Source: F23-D06 sp045116675
Lineage (GTDB): Bacteria > Bacteroidota > Bacteroidia > Bacteroidales > WCHB1-69
DNA length: 64,000 nucleotides
Reading direction: 5' to 3'
Assembly: GCA_045116675.1 (NCBI GenBank)
Contig: JBGUMF010000048.1
Span: 1 to 64,000, forward strand
Shown here: piece by piece, positions 49,187 to 58,703 of the stretch
How the letters are laid out: the number at the start of each line of letters is the position of its first letter
Position numbering within the stretch: position 1 is the stretch's first letter
Program-made: the position numbers and the translations under genes
Notes under the pieces: generated by a model
Database searches by the model: none
The model's input: only the letters and a program-made list of their open reading frames with translations
Told to the model about the DNA's origin: nothing

Positions 49187-49981
49187 TCAGAGTATTCTCT
49201 TGATAATCCGAAGGGTATGGGTATAGCGGCCCATCGATTGGTTGAATATGCCGTTTTCGTCTAAGGTATTGATTTGGACGAATCCGGAGGCGTGGAGGAT
49301 TTGCTGGTGCCCGCACACGATGCCCGTGTGAACGATCTGGCCTTCGTCGTTGGCGAAAAAGGCCACGTCGCCGATTTGGGCTTCCTCCACAAAATCAACC
49401 ACCTCGCCGTGGTTGATTTGCTGGGAGGCGTCGCGGGGCAGGTTGATGTCCAGGCTGCGGAAGACCATCTGCACGAAGCCGGAGCAGTCGATGCCGGCAG
49501 GTGTGCGTCCGCCCCACAGGTAGGGGGCGTTAAGGTAATGGAAGGCGAAAGCGAGCAGGTCGTCCTGTTGCGGGGTCAGGCCTTCGTGATGGAGGGGTTC
49601 GGCAGGCTCGGGCAGCTCCACGGTGAAGCTTTGTCTTCCCAAGGTGAACCGCCCGTTGTCCGGCATGGGGAAGGAACTCCCGATGCATACCGGGAAGGCG
49701 ATATGGGTGGCCGCATTGCGTACATACAGGAAGGTGTCGCGCACAAAATAACGGGGCGTGTTCCGGAGCAGTTCCAGCTCCTCATCTGTCAGCGGCGTGT
49801 GCTGCTTGCGGGGCAGCCAGCCTTCGTAGGCGCAGTCGTGCGTGCTGATTTTGAGCCATTCGTCGGCACACTCTACAACCGAATAGGTCTCGCCGAACAG
49901 CAGTTGGGAAACCATTTCGGAACGGTGGGAGGCCTCAGCTCTCAGGGCCGCCGACATCCAGGTGCATACACCATGTTCCAT
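49187..49981 (-). CDS. C40 (NlpC/P60) cell wall peptidase
   Basis: 264 residues. An N-terminal SH3-like part (with SEMVSQLLFGETYSVVE and WLKISTHDCAYEGWLP) is followed by the NlpC/P60 domain: catalytic Cys in GIDCSGFVQMVF, His in VHTGIVCG and the polar residue in LHASG. It cleaves D-Glu-diaminopimelate bonds in peptidoglycan peptides. No signal peptide is obvious, so it may act on recycled muropeptides in the cytoplasm. It follows the DUF3127 gene by 39 nt. Confidence 0.92.
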   Translation of the reverse strand: MEHGVCTWMSAALRAEASHRSEMVSQLLFGETYSVVECADEWLKISTHDCAYEGWLPRKQHTPLTDEELELLRNTPRYFVRDTFLYVRNAATHIAFPVCIGSSFPMPDNGRFTLGRQSFTVELPEPAEPLHHEGLTPQQDDLLAFAFHYLNAPYLWGGRTPAGIDCSGFVQMVFRSLDINLPRDASQQINHGEVVDFVEEAQIGDVAFFANDEGQIVHTGIVCGHQQILHASGFVQINTLDENGIFNQSMGRYTHTLRIIKRIL

Positions 49982-50020
49982 AATTCCGGAATCTTGGATG
50001 AATATTTCAGAAGATGGGGT

Positions 50021-50467
50021 TTAGAACGGCAGGTCGTCGCCTATACCGTTGTCGGTGAACGTGTCGCCAGCCGGTTCCAGGTCGGGCAGCTGCGTGTTGG
50101 CGGGATTCACCGTATGCTGCGGGGCGGGGTTGAAGTTAGGTTGGGCAGGGTAGGTGAAGTCTCCGCCTTGGGGAGGCATGGGAACACCAACTTGCGGACG
50201 CTCCAGTTTCCAGGCCTTCACATCCGTGTACCATCTGCCGTTGAACTCCCGGGATTCCAGGTCGAAAGAGACTTTTATCAAGTCGCCGATGTTGTACTGG
50301 TTGAGCTGGTCAATCTTGTCGCCCCAGAGGTTGGCGCATATTTTTCTCGGATACTGGTCTTCGGTTTCAATGACGAATTCCTGTTTCTGCCAGGTGTTCC
50401 CCTTGGAACTGGTCCCACCCACAGGTTGCATTTTCTGGATTAATCTTCCTGTTATTTCTAATGACAT
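50021..50467 (-). CDS. DUF3127 (OB-fold-like) protein
   Basis: 148 residues. MSLEITGRLIQKMQPVGGTS and KQEFVIETEDQYPRKICANLWG match DUF3127, a single-stranded-DNA-binding-protein-like family of Bacteroidetes. The C-terminal tail is Pro/Asn/Gln-rich and ends in DDLPF, similar to the acidic DDxPF tail of SSB that recruits partner proteins. It starts 21 nt after the MCE gene; this gene order (amidase, MCE, DUF3127) is common in the phylum. Confidence 0.88.
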   Translation of the reverse strand: MSLEITGRLIQKMQPVGGTSSKGNTWQKQEFVIETEDQYPRKICANLWGDKIDQLNQYNIGDLIKVSFDLESREFNGRWYTDVKAWKLERPQVGVPMPPQGGDFTYPAQPNFNPAPQHTVNPANTQLPDLEPAGDTFTDNGIGDDLPF

Positions 50468-50488
50468 TGTATTAAAAGTAAAAATGTG

Positions 50489-51478
50489 TTATTGTGAATC
50501 TTTTTTCTTGTCTTTTTTGCCAAAAACGGTGACGTTGATGTATTTTGACGGGTGGGCCTTGAGGTCTTTCACGAGTTCGTTGAGGCTTTCCAAGGTCTTG
50601 TTGATGTTAGAGTAGAGGGTGTCGTTGTTGATCAGCTGGCCGGCGGTGCCCTCGCCTGATTCTATCTTGGCGGTGATGGCGTTGACGTTGGCCATCGTCT
50701 TTCCGGCGTCGTTCATCAGGGCGTTGATGTTGGCTTTCGCCAGCGAGTCGGAGATGTGGTCAAGGTTCTGGATGATAGCGTTGATTTGCGGGGAGGCGTC
50801 GCTCAGCGTGTTGCTTAACGTGCTCAGCTTGTTGACGATGTCGTTGACGGAGCTTTCGTTGGCGGCGAGGATCCGGTTGAGGTGGCGGGTGGAGGCCTCA
50901 AGGTTCACGAGAGTGGCTTTCAGCATGAGGGCGCCGTTTTCTTCATCGGTCGGCAGGAAGGCCGTCTTGACAGTTTGGCCGATGGTGTCCACGGAGGCCA
51001 TGACGCTGTGGAGCTGCACGAGGATGTCGTCCAGGCCGTCCAGCATGCCGCCCGCCACAGAGCAGGCCAGCGTGTCGCCGCTGCGGGCCATCTTGGACGA
51101 GGTGCCCAGCAGGAGGTTGACGCCGGTGCCGCCCAGCACGTCTGTCTGGACCACCTCGAGGCGGGAGTCCGACGGGATATCCACGTCTTCCGTGACCAGT
51201 ATCTTGGCGCAGATGCGCACGGGCCTGGAACTCTGCATGGTGATCTGGCTCACCTTCCCGATGGGGAACCCGTTCAGGGACACGGTGGTGCTTTCGTGCA
51301 GACTGCCGATGTTGTCGAATATGGCGTAGTAATAGGTCTTTTTGCCGAAGACGTTGATGCCTTTCAGAAGGCTGGCGCCAAAGTAGAACACGATCATGGC
51401 CGTAATGCAGAAGATGGCCACTTTCATGTTGCGGATGTTTTTTTCCGAATATTCCTGTTTATCTTTCTTATCGCTCAT
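50489..51478 (-). CDS. MCE/MlaD family lipid-transport protein
   Basis: 329 residues. One N-terminal membrane anchor (MKVAIFCITAMIVFYFGASLL), then the MCE domain (GSLHESTTVSLNGFPIGKVSQI and LGGTGVNLLLGTS), then a long helical C-terminal part. It would form a hexamer in the periplasm that carries phospholipids between membranes. The usual MlaE and MlaF genes are not in this window. A -7 box just upstream gives it a promoter separate from the amidase. Confidence 0.92.
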   Translation of the reverse strand: MSDKKDKQEYSEKNIRNMKVAIFCITAMIVFYFGASLLKGINVFGKKTYYYAIFDNIGSLHESTTVSLNGFPIGKVSQITMQSSRPVRICAKILVTEDVDIPSDSRLEVVQTDVLGGTGVNLLLGTSSKMARSGDTLACSVAGGMLDGLDDILVQLHSVMASVDTIGQTVKTAFLPTDEENGALMLKATLVNLEASTRHLNRILAANESSVNDIVNKLSTLSNTLSDASPQINAIIQNLDHISDSLAKANINALMNDAGKTMANVNAITAKIESGEGTAGQLINNDTLYSNINKTLESLNELVKDLKAHPSKYINVTVFGKKDKKKDSQ

Positions 51479-51497
51479 GCGGCATATTTTGGAGCCG

Positions 51498-51505
51498 CAA
51501 AAATA
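51498..51505 (-). promoter_or_regulatory. Bacteroidetes -7 box for the MCE gene
   Basis: TATTTTTG on the minus strand, directly after the amidase stop and 19 nt before the MCE ATG. Confidence 0.6.
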
Positions 51506-52711
51506 TCATTTTTTCTGCAATTTCAAAGCCTCCTTCTCGCTTATTTTTTTGCCGTTTTGGAAAGCGATGACAAAAGCGTCCGGGAATTTGCGTTTCACTT
51601 CGGTGAGAATTTCGCGGATGGCTTCGTGGGAGGTTTCGTTGCCGGCGGTGTATTTCCAGAGGTTGTTTTCAAAATAGCGGTCCACCTTGGGCAGGTTGCG
51701 GAAACGGCTGTCGGTGAGGGGGAGTTTCTCCGGCGAGGCCAGGAACTGCACTTTGAAGCGGATGACGTTGCTGTCGGGGACTACCTCCTCGGCGATGGCT
51801 TGCAGCTTCTCCTGCTCCGGTTTCTCCGGCTTGGGCGTGACGGTCCCGGTGGGCACGTTCTCCTGCGGGATGTTCTCTTTCACGATTATAGGCTTCGGTG
51901 CGGCGGGCGTGACGGCCTCGTGCGCGTGCGGCTGGCTGTTGGTGACGGCGGCCAGGTAGTCCACGAAGGCGTTGTATATGCTGGCAGCCTCCTTCTTGCG
52001 GTTCTCCGTTGAGGAGAGGAAAGCCTCGTCGTTCTTGTTGCTCAGGAAGCCCATCTCGATGAGGATGCTGGGCATGGCCACCTTGTAGAGCACCCAGAAA
52101 CCGGCCTGCTTCACGCCGCGGTTGACGAGGTGCGTACTGGCGATGAGGTTCTTCTGCACCTTGTCGGCCAGCATCACCGAGTTCTTCAGGTAGGCGGATG
52201 AGTAGAGCGAGAAGAGCACGTTGGCCTCCGGCGAGTTGGGGTCGAAGCCGTCGTAGTTGTTCTTGTAGTTCTTCTCTTTCAGCATGGCGGCGTTCTCGGC
52301 CCGCGCCACCGCCTGGTTGGCCTCGCTCTTGTGCAGGCCCATCACCCACGTTTCGATACCGTTGCCGATGTGGTCCTCCGAAGCGTTGCAGTGGAATGAG
52401 ATGAACAAATCGGCGTGCTCGGCGTTCGCGATCTGCGCCCGACGGTACAACTCGACGAACACGTCGGTCTTGCGGGTGTAGATCACCTTCACCTCCGGAC
52501 AATGGTCGCTGATGAGCTTGCCCACCATGAGGGCGATGTCCAGACTTACATCTTTTTCCTTCAGATGACTGCCCAGACAGCCGGAGTCGTGACCGCCGTG
52601 TCCCGCGTCAATAACCACTTTGAAGGTCTTCTCCTGCGCCTGTATGCATAGGGGCGAAACAAGAAAAAGTGCGAGGAAATATACGAATATCTGTTTTTTA
52701 AAGTTCATCAT
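51506..52711 (-). CDS. N-acetylmuramoyl-L-alanine amidase with C-terminal SPOR-like domain
   Basis: 401 residues, signal peptide after MMNFKKQIFVYFLALFLVSP (the start may also be 52708). Amidase_3 motifs: VVIDAGHGGHDSG (zinc His), a Glu in FVELYRRAQIAN, SFHCNAS (second His) and ILIEMGFLSN (catalytic Glu). After a Pro/Glu-rich linker, the last 90 residues (VIRFKVQFLASPEKLP to FVIAFQNGKKIS) resemble a SPOR domain that binds stripped glycan strands at the septum. Needed for daughter cell separation. Promoter -7 box at 52750-52757. Confidence 0.94.
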   Translation of the reverse strand: MMNFKKQIFVYFLALFLVSPLCIQAQEKTFKVVIDAGHGGHDSGCLGSHLKEKDVSLDIALMVGKLISDHCPEVKVIYTRKTDVFVELYRRAQIANAEHADLFISFHCNASEDHIGNGIETWVMGLHKSEANQAVARAENAAMLKEKNYKNNYDGFDPNSPEANVLFSLYSSAYLKNSVMLADKVQKNLIASTHLVNRGVKQAGFWVLYKVAMPSILIEMGFLSNKNDEAFLSSTENRKKEAASIYNAFVDYLAAVTNSQPHAHEAVTPAAPKPIIVKENIPQENVPTGTVTPKPEKPEQEKLQAIAEEVVPDSNVIRFKVQFLASPEKLPLTDSRFRNLPKVDRYFENNLWKYTAGNETSHEAIREILTEVKRKFPDAFVIAFQNGKKISEKEALKLQKK

Positions 52712-52749
52712 TTTGGAGATTTTGATTATTTTTGCCGATTTTAAAATCG

Positions 52750-52757
52750 CAAAGGTA
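52750..52757 (-). promoter_or_regulatory. Bacteroidetes -7 box for the amidase gene
   Basis: TACCTTTG on the minus strand, 38 nt upstream of 52711, within the short divergent gap to lptD. Confidence 0.6.
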
Positions 52758-52783
52758 TTTTTTTTGTATTTGTTATAAAGGGT

Positions 52784-55387
52784 TTGTCTGAAAAATTATA
52801 CACAATAGTTTTTTCATATTTCGGGAGATTGATTATGCTCTTCATTTTCAGTCTCTTGACGGTGTGTGCGACAGCCCAGGATGTGCATGGGCGAAGGCCT
52901 GTTAGACATACGCAGGACACTTCGGTTTATTCCCGACAGCCGGTGAAAATGGATTCGCTTGTGCGCGATTCTGTCGTCCGGCATCCCAAGCGCATTTCCC
53001 AAAATGCGGTGAAATCCGTCGTCTTCTACAGCGCAAAGGACTCCACCGTCAACGACCTGAACCGCCGATACACCTATCTTTTCGGGGATGCGGTGGTGAA
53101 ATACGAGGATCTGGAACTCCGTGCCGATTATATTGAGATAGACTTCAAAAACAGCGAGTTGTATGCCTCCGGTGTGGCCGATTCCAACGGCAACGTGCAC
53201 GGCAGTCCGCTCTTTATCCAGGGTGAGTCCCGTTACCGTGCCCACGAGATCAAGTATAATTTTACCACCCAGAAGGGCAAGATTACCCATGTGATCACCA
53301 CGCAGGACGAGGGTTTCATTCATGGGGAGCAGATCAAGAAGATGGGCGACAATGTGGCTTTCCTCAAGAACGGAAAATACACGACCTGTGAGCTGGACCA
53401 TCCCCATTACGAGATTGATTTCACCAAGGCCAAGCTGATCCAGCACGACAAGATTGTCATCGGGCCCGCCTACCTGAGCTTCACGGGGGTGCCCACCCCG
53501 CTGGCGGTGCCGTTCGGCTTCTTCCCGCTGGACAAGGGCCGCCGTTCCGGCTTCGTGATGCCCTCTTTCGGCCAGTCCACCAACCTCGGATTCTATCTTC
53601 AGGACCTTGGTTACTACTTCGCCATCAACGACAACCTTGACCTGCTCCTCGGCGCCGATGTCTATACGCGAGGCAGCTGGGGCATCAAGGCGAAATCCAA
53701 CTACGTGTTCCGCTACATCTGCACGGGCAATGTGCATCTGGAGTTCGCCCAGACCCGCGTCGGCGACAAGTTGGATTCCACTTACCGCTGTTCCAACAAT
53801 TTCAAAATCTATTGGGACCACAAACAGGATATCAAGTCCCATCCCACCACGCGTTTCAATGCCCACATCGATATTGTCAGCTCCAATTACGCCAAATACA
53901 ACCTCACCTCGACACAGGATTATCTCTCCAACCAGTACAGCTCCTCCATCAACGTGTCCACCTCCGCGCGCGACATCTTCTTCCTGGATGCCACGCTTTC
54001 CTACTCCCAGAACACGAGAACCCAGGAGGTGAACTTCAAACTGCCGGATATGAACATGTCGGTAGTGCAGTTTTATCCGTTCCGGAAGAAAAACAAGGCG
54101 GGCATGCTGAAATGGTACGACAACATCTCGTTGAAGTGGTCTTCCCAGTTTACCGGGCAGATTGACACCTACGACACGCTGTTCCTGAAACCCGAGACGT
54201 GGGAGTCAATCAATGTGGGCATGCGCCATGTGATTCCCCTTACCATCCCCATCAAGATTGCGAAGCTCGTCAACTGGAACACCACGGCCACACTGACGGA
54301 GAAATGGTATCTGCAGTCCTACACCCGCGACATGACCATCGACACGCTGGATGATATACCCACCGTGACGTATAACCAGTATTTCCATCGGGGTTTCAAG
54401 ATGTTGCACGACTTGAACCTATCCTCGTCGCTCTCCACGAAAATCTATGTGATGTACAGCTTCAAGAAGGGTGGGCTGCAGGCCATCCGCCACATCGTGA
54501 CCCCGAACCTGAGTTTCATCTACCGTCCGAATCTGTCTGGCGGCACCATGGCCCACTACTTCAACCCGATCACGGGCGAGCAGGTCGAGTATTCGATGTT
54601 CGACAACGCCATCTTCGGAGGGGTCACGACGCAGACGCAGGCGCTGGCGCAGCTCTCCTTCGGCAACAACGTGGAAATCAAGGTGCGTTCGCGCAAGGAT
54701 ACGATCACCGGTTTCAAAAAGGTGCCGCTGATCGATAACCTGAACATAAGTATGTACTACAACTTCGCCGCCGACTCGCTGCGCTGGTCCAAGCTGACCC
54801 TCAACGGCCGGAGTACGCTCTTCAAGCAACTTTACCTGACCTACAATTTTGCCTTCGACCCATACGTCATCGGGGAGAACGGCAACCGGGTCAACCGCTT
54901 TGAGGTCAAGGAGAACCACCGTCTGTTCCGTCTCTCATCCACTGATTTCAGCCTGGCCCTCAATTGGCGGCTGGACCAGAACACTTTCAAATCCAAAAAG
55001 AAGAAGGAGGAGGTCAAGCGACTGCCATGGTCGCTGACGCTGAATTACACCTTCACCTACGGCATCAATGACAATATATATTATTATATGCGGATGGACA
55101 CCGTCCTCTACAAGCACAACATGGTCCACACCATCAATGTGGTGGGTGATTTCCACATCACCAAGAAGTGGCGGGTGGGCTTCACCACGGGGTACGATTT
55201 TGTGCAGAAGAAGCTTTCCTACACCTCCATCGACATCCATCGCGACATGCATTGTTGGGAGATGAGTTTCAACTGGGTGCCCTTTGGATACCGCAAGGGA
55301 TGGGCATTCCAGATCAACGTCAAGGCTGCCGTGCTCAAGGATGTGCTTAAACTTCCGTTGCATCAGGATTACCGTGATAATCTGTAA
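52784..55387 (+). CDS. lptD: LptD/OstA-type LPS assembly outer membrane protein
   Basis: 867 residues. An N-terminal OstA/LptA-like beta-jellyroll (about 75-230: YTYLFGDAVVKYEDLELRADYI, GKITHVITTQDEGFIHGE) is followed by a large beta-barrel. It places LPS in the outer leaflet; lptB, the ATPase of the same system, is at 61297. The start is uncertain: 52784 is a TTG codon, and the first in-frame ATG is at 52835, which leaves a short signal MLFIFSLLTVCATAQ without basic residues. The TTG start gives a better signal peptide with Lys and Arg in front. Confidence 0.9.
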   Translation: MSEKLYTIVFSYFGRLIMLFIFSLLTVCATAQDVHGRRPVRHTQDTSVYSRQPVKMDSLVRDSVVRHPKRISQNAVKSVVFYSAKDSTVNDLNRRYTYLFGDAVVKYEDLELRADYIEIDFKNSELYASGVADSNGNVHGSPLFIQGESRYRAHEIKYNFTTQKGKITHVITTQDEGFIHGEQIKKMGDNVAFLKNGKYTTCELDHPHYEIDFTKAKLIQHDKIVIGPAYLSFTGVPTPLAVPFGFFPLDKGRRSGFVMPSFGQSTNLGFYLQDLGYYFAINDNLDLLLGADVYTRGSWGIKAKSNYVFRYICTGNVHLEFAQTRVGDKLDSTYRCSNNFKIYWDHKQDIKSHPTTRFNAHIDIVSSNYAKYNLTSTQDYLSNQYSSSINVSTSARDIFFLDATLSYSQNTRTQEVNFKLPDMNMSVVQFYPFRKKNKAGMLKWYDNISLKWSSQFTGQIDTYDTLFLKPETWESINVGMRHVIPLTIPIKIAKLVNWNTTATLTEKWYLQSYTRDMTIDTLDDIPTVTYNQYFHRGFKMLHDLNLSSSLSTKIYVMYSFKKGGLQAIRHIVTPNLSFIYRPNLSGGTMAHYFNPITGEQVEYSMFDNAIFGGVTTQTQALAQLSFGNNVEIKVRSRKDTITGFKKVPLIDNLNISMYYNFAADSLRWSKLTLNGRSTLFKQLYLTYNFAFDPYVIGENGNRVNRFEVKENHRLFRLSSTDFSLALNWRLDQNTFKSKKKKEEVKRLPWSLTLNYTFTYGINDNIYYYMRMDTVLYKHNMVHTINVVGDFHITKKWRVGFTTGYDFVQKKLSYTSIDIHRDMHCWEMSFNWVPFGYRKGWAFQINVKAAVLKDVLKLPLHQDYRDNL

Positions 55388-55455
55388 GTTAGCACAATCT
55401 TTCTTTTTGTTGAAAAAAACTGTTTGGGCTTGATTGTTTCATGCTACAATTTTTG

Positions 55456-55463
55456 TATATTTG
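55456..55463 (+). promoter_or_regulatory. Bacteroidetes -7 box for secDF
   Basis: TATATTTG; an ATTG lies 19 nt upstream as a weak -33. The ATG follows at 55526. Confidence 0.6.
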
Positions 55464-55525
55464 CAACCTTGAAATTTTTATGTCGAAATTTATATAAATT
55501 ATTAAAAATCAAATAAATAAAAGAG

Positions 55526-58500
55526 ATGAAAAACAAAGGACTTGTATTATTCTTTACGATTCTCCTTGCGCTTGTTTGTTTGTACTGTCTGTCTTTCTCC
55601 TTCGTCACGTGGCGTGTGGAGAAGAAGGCTGACGCGTATGCACACAACGAGGCCGCCATTGCAGAGGTGAAGAAGGCAGCGAACGGTGATTTGATGTTGG
55701 AGAAGCATCTGATTGACTCTTTGATTGATGCACGGAAGCTTCAGTATCTGACCAACATGAACGATTCCACCGTGTTCTTGGGAAACACTTACAAGAAGTG
55801 TAAGTACAAAGAGTTGAACTTGGGTTTGGACTTGAAGGGCGGTATGAACGTTACCCTCGAAATCTCCATGCCGGATGTGGTGCAAAGCTTGGCCGTCAAC
55901 AAGGACGACGAGCTGTTCAAGACGGCTTTCGAGCAGGCTGAGAAACAGTTCGCCAACACGACGAACGGCGACTTTATCGATATCTTCGTGGACAATTTCA
56001 ACAAGCAGAAGAGTGCGCTGAAGTTGAACAATGCGAACCTGCGCACCTACTTCGGCGAGCGTTCCGGCATCAAGAATGCCTCTGACGCCCAGATCATTTC
56101 CTGGTTGAAGAAGGAATCCGGCGAGATTGCGGACCGTACGTTCAAGATCCTCCGCACCCGTATCGACCGTTTCGGCGTGGCCCAGCCCAACCTGCAGTTG
56201 CTCCAGGGCGGACGTATCCTCGTGGAGCTTCCCGGCGTGAAGGAGCCTGAGCGTGTCACCGACCTGTTGAAGAGCACCGCCAAGCTGGAGTTCTGGGAGG
56301 TCTATAACGACATCGTGGGCGGACGCTCCATCCAGCAGCGCTTCTTCGAGGCGGATGCCAAACTGGCAGAACAGCTGAAGAACCAGAAAGAGAACCCCAC
56401 AGAGACTGTTGCCCAGGATTCCGTTGCCGACGCACTGGGTCTGGCAGATGCCGAGGTGGAAGAGGATGAGGACGAAATCGAAGACATTGATGTCACCACG
56501 GGTGCCATCATGAGCAAGGCGGTTGCCGTTCCCGGCAGCTTCGTCATCGGCTACTTCAAAGAGGCCGACATGCCCGCCATCAACAGCATGCTCCCGCAGC
56601 TGCAGCGCATCCTTGGCGACAACAGCGTCGTCTTTTACTGGGGTGCCCCCGAGAAGGAATACAACAACGCATTCCCGCTCTATCCGTTGAAGAAGAAAAA
56701 CGACCGTATCGGACCGCTCTTGAGCTCCGAGACCATCGGCGGCGCACGCGTGGTGCGCACGGCCCGTCAGGATGTCGATCAGAATAACCGCGTGGTTGTC
56801 AACATGTCCATGGAAGACCAGGCCGCCGACGTGTGGCGTAAGATCACCAAGGAGGCTGCCGACAACAGCGCCTCCAAGCTGACGGCCATCGCCATCGTGC
56901 TTGACGAATTCGTCTATTCCGCTCCTACGGTGCGTTCCGAGATTCCCAACGGTAACTCCGAGATCTCCGGCCATTTCACCGTGGATGAGGCCAAGGACCT
57001 CGCCACCGTGCTGAACTCCGGTAACCTGGAAGCCCGCGTCAATGTGGTGCAATCCGAAATCGTGGGTCCCACCCTTGGTAAGGAATCCATCCGTTCCGGT
57101 TTGCTCTCCTTCCTCGCCGCTTTCATCCTGGTGGTCATCTACATGTTCCTGTACTACAGCCGCGCCGGTCTCGTTGCCGACCTGGCTCTGTTCTCCAACG
57201 TGTTCTTCATCGTGGGCGTGCTCGCCTCCATGGGTGCTGTGCTCACCCTGCCGGGTATCGCCGGTATCGTGTTGACCTTGGGTATGGCCGTTGACGCCAA
57301 CGTGATTATCTACGAGCGTGTGCGTGAGGAAGTGCGTGCCGGCAAGGGTATCCGTGTCGCGGTGGACGAAGGTTTCAAACACTCCTACTCCGCTATCATC
57401 GACGGTAACGTGACCACCCTTATCACCGCTATCGTCCTTTACATCTTCGGTTCCGGTCCCATCCAGGGTTTCGCCACCACGTTGATCATCGGTATCCTCT
57501 CCTCACTGTTCACCGCCATCTTGCTGTCCCGTCTTGTCATTGAGGCTCGTCTGAAGAAAGGCAAAACCCTTGAGGTGGGTAACCGCGTGACATTGAACGC
57601 TTTCACCAACACCAATATTGATTTCCTCAGCAAGAGAAAGATATTCTACACTATCTCTCTGGTTCTGATTGCCATTTCCACGATTTCCTTCTTCACCCTG
57701 AAGTTGCAACCCGGTATCGATTTCACCGGTGGCCGTTGCTATGTGGTGCGTTTCGACAAGGATGTCACCACCAAGGATGTGCGTGCGGCTGTGATTAAGG
57801 AGTTCGGCGGCAATCCGGAAGTCAAGACCTTCGGTGCCAACGACCAGATCCGTATCATCACCAACTTCAGAATCGAAAGCAACAACCAGGCGGATGACCA
57901 GCTCTGCGAGAAGAAACTCTACAACTGCTTGAAGGGCTTCTACGCTAAGCAGGATCTCACCGAATATGACTTCACGCACCTGACCAACGATGTGCGTGGT
58001 ATCCAGTCTTCCCAGAAGATCCAGCCCACCATCGCCAAGGAATTGTTGATGAAGGCTGTTTGGGCTGTCTTGGTTTCTTTGGTGTTGATATTCATCTACA
58101 TCGCCTTGCGTTTCCGCAACTGGCAGTTCGGTGTGGCGGGTGTGTGCGCTCTGTTCCACGATACCTTCCTGACGGTGGGTATGTTCTCCCTCCTCTACAA
58201 GGTGATGCCGTTCTCCATGGAAATTGACCAGAACTTCATCGCCGCCATCCTGACGGTGATCGGTTACTCCATCAACAACAACGTGGTGATTTTCGACCGT
58301 GTTCGTGAGAACCTGGCCCTCTATCCGAAGCGTACCAACTACGAGAACTTCAACAACGCCATCAACCAGACGCTCGGCCGTAACATCAACACCGCCGGCA
58401 CCACGTTGGTGACGCTGCTCGTGATCTTCCTGTTTGGTGGCGAGGTGATCCGCGGTTTCGTGTTCGCCATGTTCGTGGGTATCCTCATCGGTACTTACTC

Positions 58501-58588
58501 CGGTATCCTCGTTTCCAACCCGTTCGCCTTCGACCTCTTCAGATTGTCTGGCGACAAGGTGAAACGCGCCAAAACCACTGTTGCATAA
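55526..58588 (+). CDS. secDF: Protein translocase subunit SecDF (fused)
   Basis: 1020 residues with SecD and SecF in one chain, as usual in Bacteroidetes. SecD half: first helix at 5-28, the periplasmic P1 domain with LGLDLKGGMNVTLEI, and five helices ending about residue 680. SecF half: begins near 700 with LQPGIDFTGGRCYVVRF, then five more helices and GYSINNNVVIFDRVREN. It uses the proton or sodium gradient to pull proteins out of SecYEG. The region about 280-330 contains an acidic insertion (EVEEDEDEIEDIDV). A terminator follows. Confidence 0.96.
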   Translation: MKNKGLVLFFTILLALVCLYCLSFSFVTWRVEKKADAYAHNEAAIAEVKKAANGDLMLEKHLIDSLIDARKLQYLTNMNDSTVFLGNTYKKCKYKELNLGLDLKGGMNVTLEISMPDVVQSLAVNKDDELFKTAFEQAEKQFANTTNGDFIDIFVDNFNKQKSALKLNNANLRTYFGERSGIKNASDAQIISWLKKESGEIADRTFKILRTRIDRFGVAQPNLQLLQGGRILVELPGVKEPERVTDLLKSTAKLEFWEVYNDIVGGRSIQQRFFEADAKLAEQLKNQKENPTETVAQDSVADALGLADAEVEEDEDEIEDIDVTTGAIMSKAVAVPGSFVIGYFKEADMPAINSMLPQLQRILGDNSVVFYWGAPEKEYNNAFPLYPLKKKNDRIGPLLSSETIGGARVVRTARQDVDQNNRVVVNMSMEDQAADVWRKITKEAADNSASKLTAIAIVLDEFVYSAPTVRSEIPNGNSEISGHFTVDEAKDLATVLNSGNLEARVNVVQSEIVGPTLGKESIRSGLLSFLAAFILVVIYMFLYYSRAGLVADLALFSNVFFIVGVLASMGAVLTLPGIAGIVLTLGMAVDANVIIYERVREEVRAGKGIRVAVDEGFKHSYSAIIDGNVTTLITAIVLYIFGSGPIQGFATTLIIGILSSLFTAILLSRLVIEARLKKGKTLEVGNRVTLNAFTNTNIDFLSKRKIFYTISLVLIAISTISFFTLKLQPGIDFTGGRCYVVRFDKDVTTKDVRAAVIKEFGGNPEVKTFGANDQIRIITNFRIESNNQADDQLCEKKLYNCLKGFYAKQDLTEYDFTHLTNDVRGIQSSQKIQPTIAKELLMKAVWAVLVSLVLIFIYIALRFRNWQFGVAGVCALFHDTFLTVGMFSLLYKVMPFSMEIDQNFIAAILTVIGYSINNNVVIFDRVRENLALYPKRTNYENFNNAINQTLGRNINTAGTTLVTLLVIFLFGGEVIRGFVFAMFVGILIGTYSGILVSNPFAFDLFRLSGDKVKRAKTTVA

Positions 58589-58623
58589 TAACAGGTCGTT
58601 ATACGACGATTTTTATAAAAAAT

Positions 58624-58659
58624 AATTCGGGATGGTGTTAAAACTATCCCGAATTTTTA
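58624..58659 (+). terminator. Intrinsic terminator after secDF
   Basis: 10-bp perfect stem (58624-58633 with 58646-58655) followed by a T run. Confidence 0.85.
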
Positions 58660-58703
58660 TTATTTTAGCGGCCCAATTATTATAAGGTAAAAAATCATTA
58701 AAA

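Noticed and set aside
55547..57382. Minus-strand open frame of about 610 codons opposite secDF
   Set aside because: His- and Gly-rich antisense artefact of a well conserved gene; no start signals and no recognisable domain.
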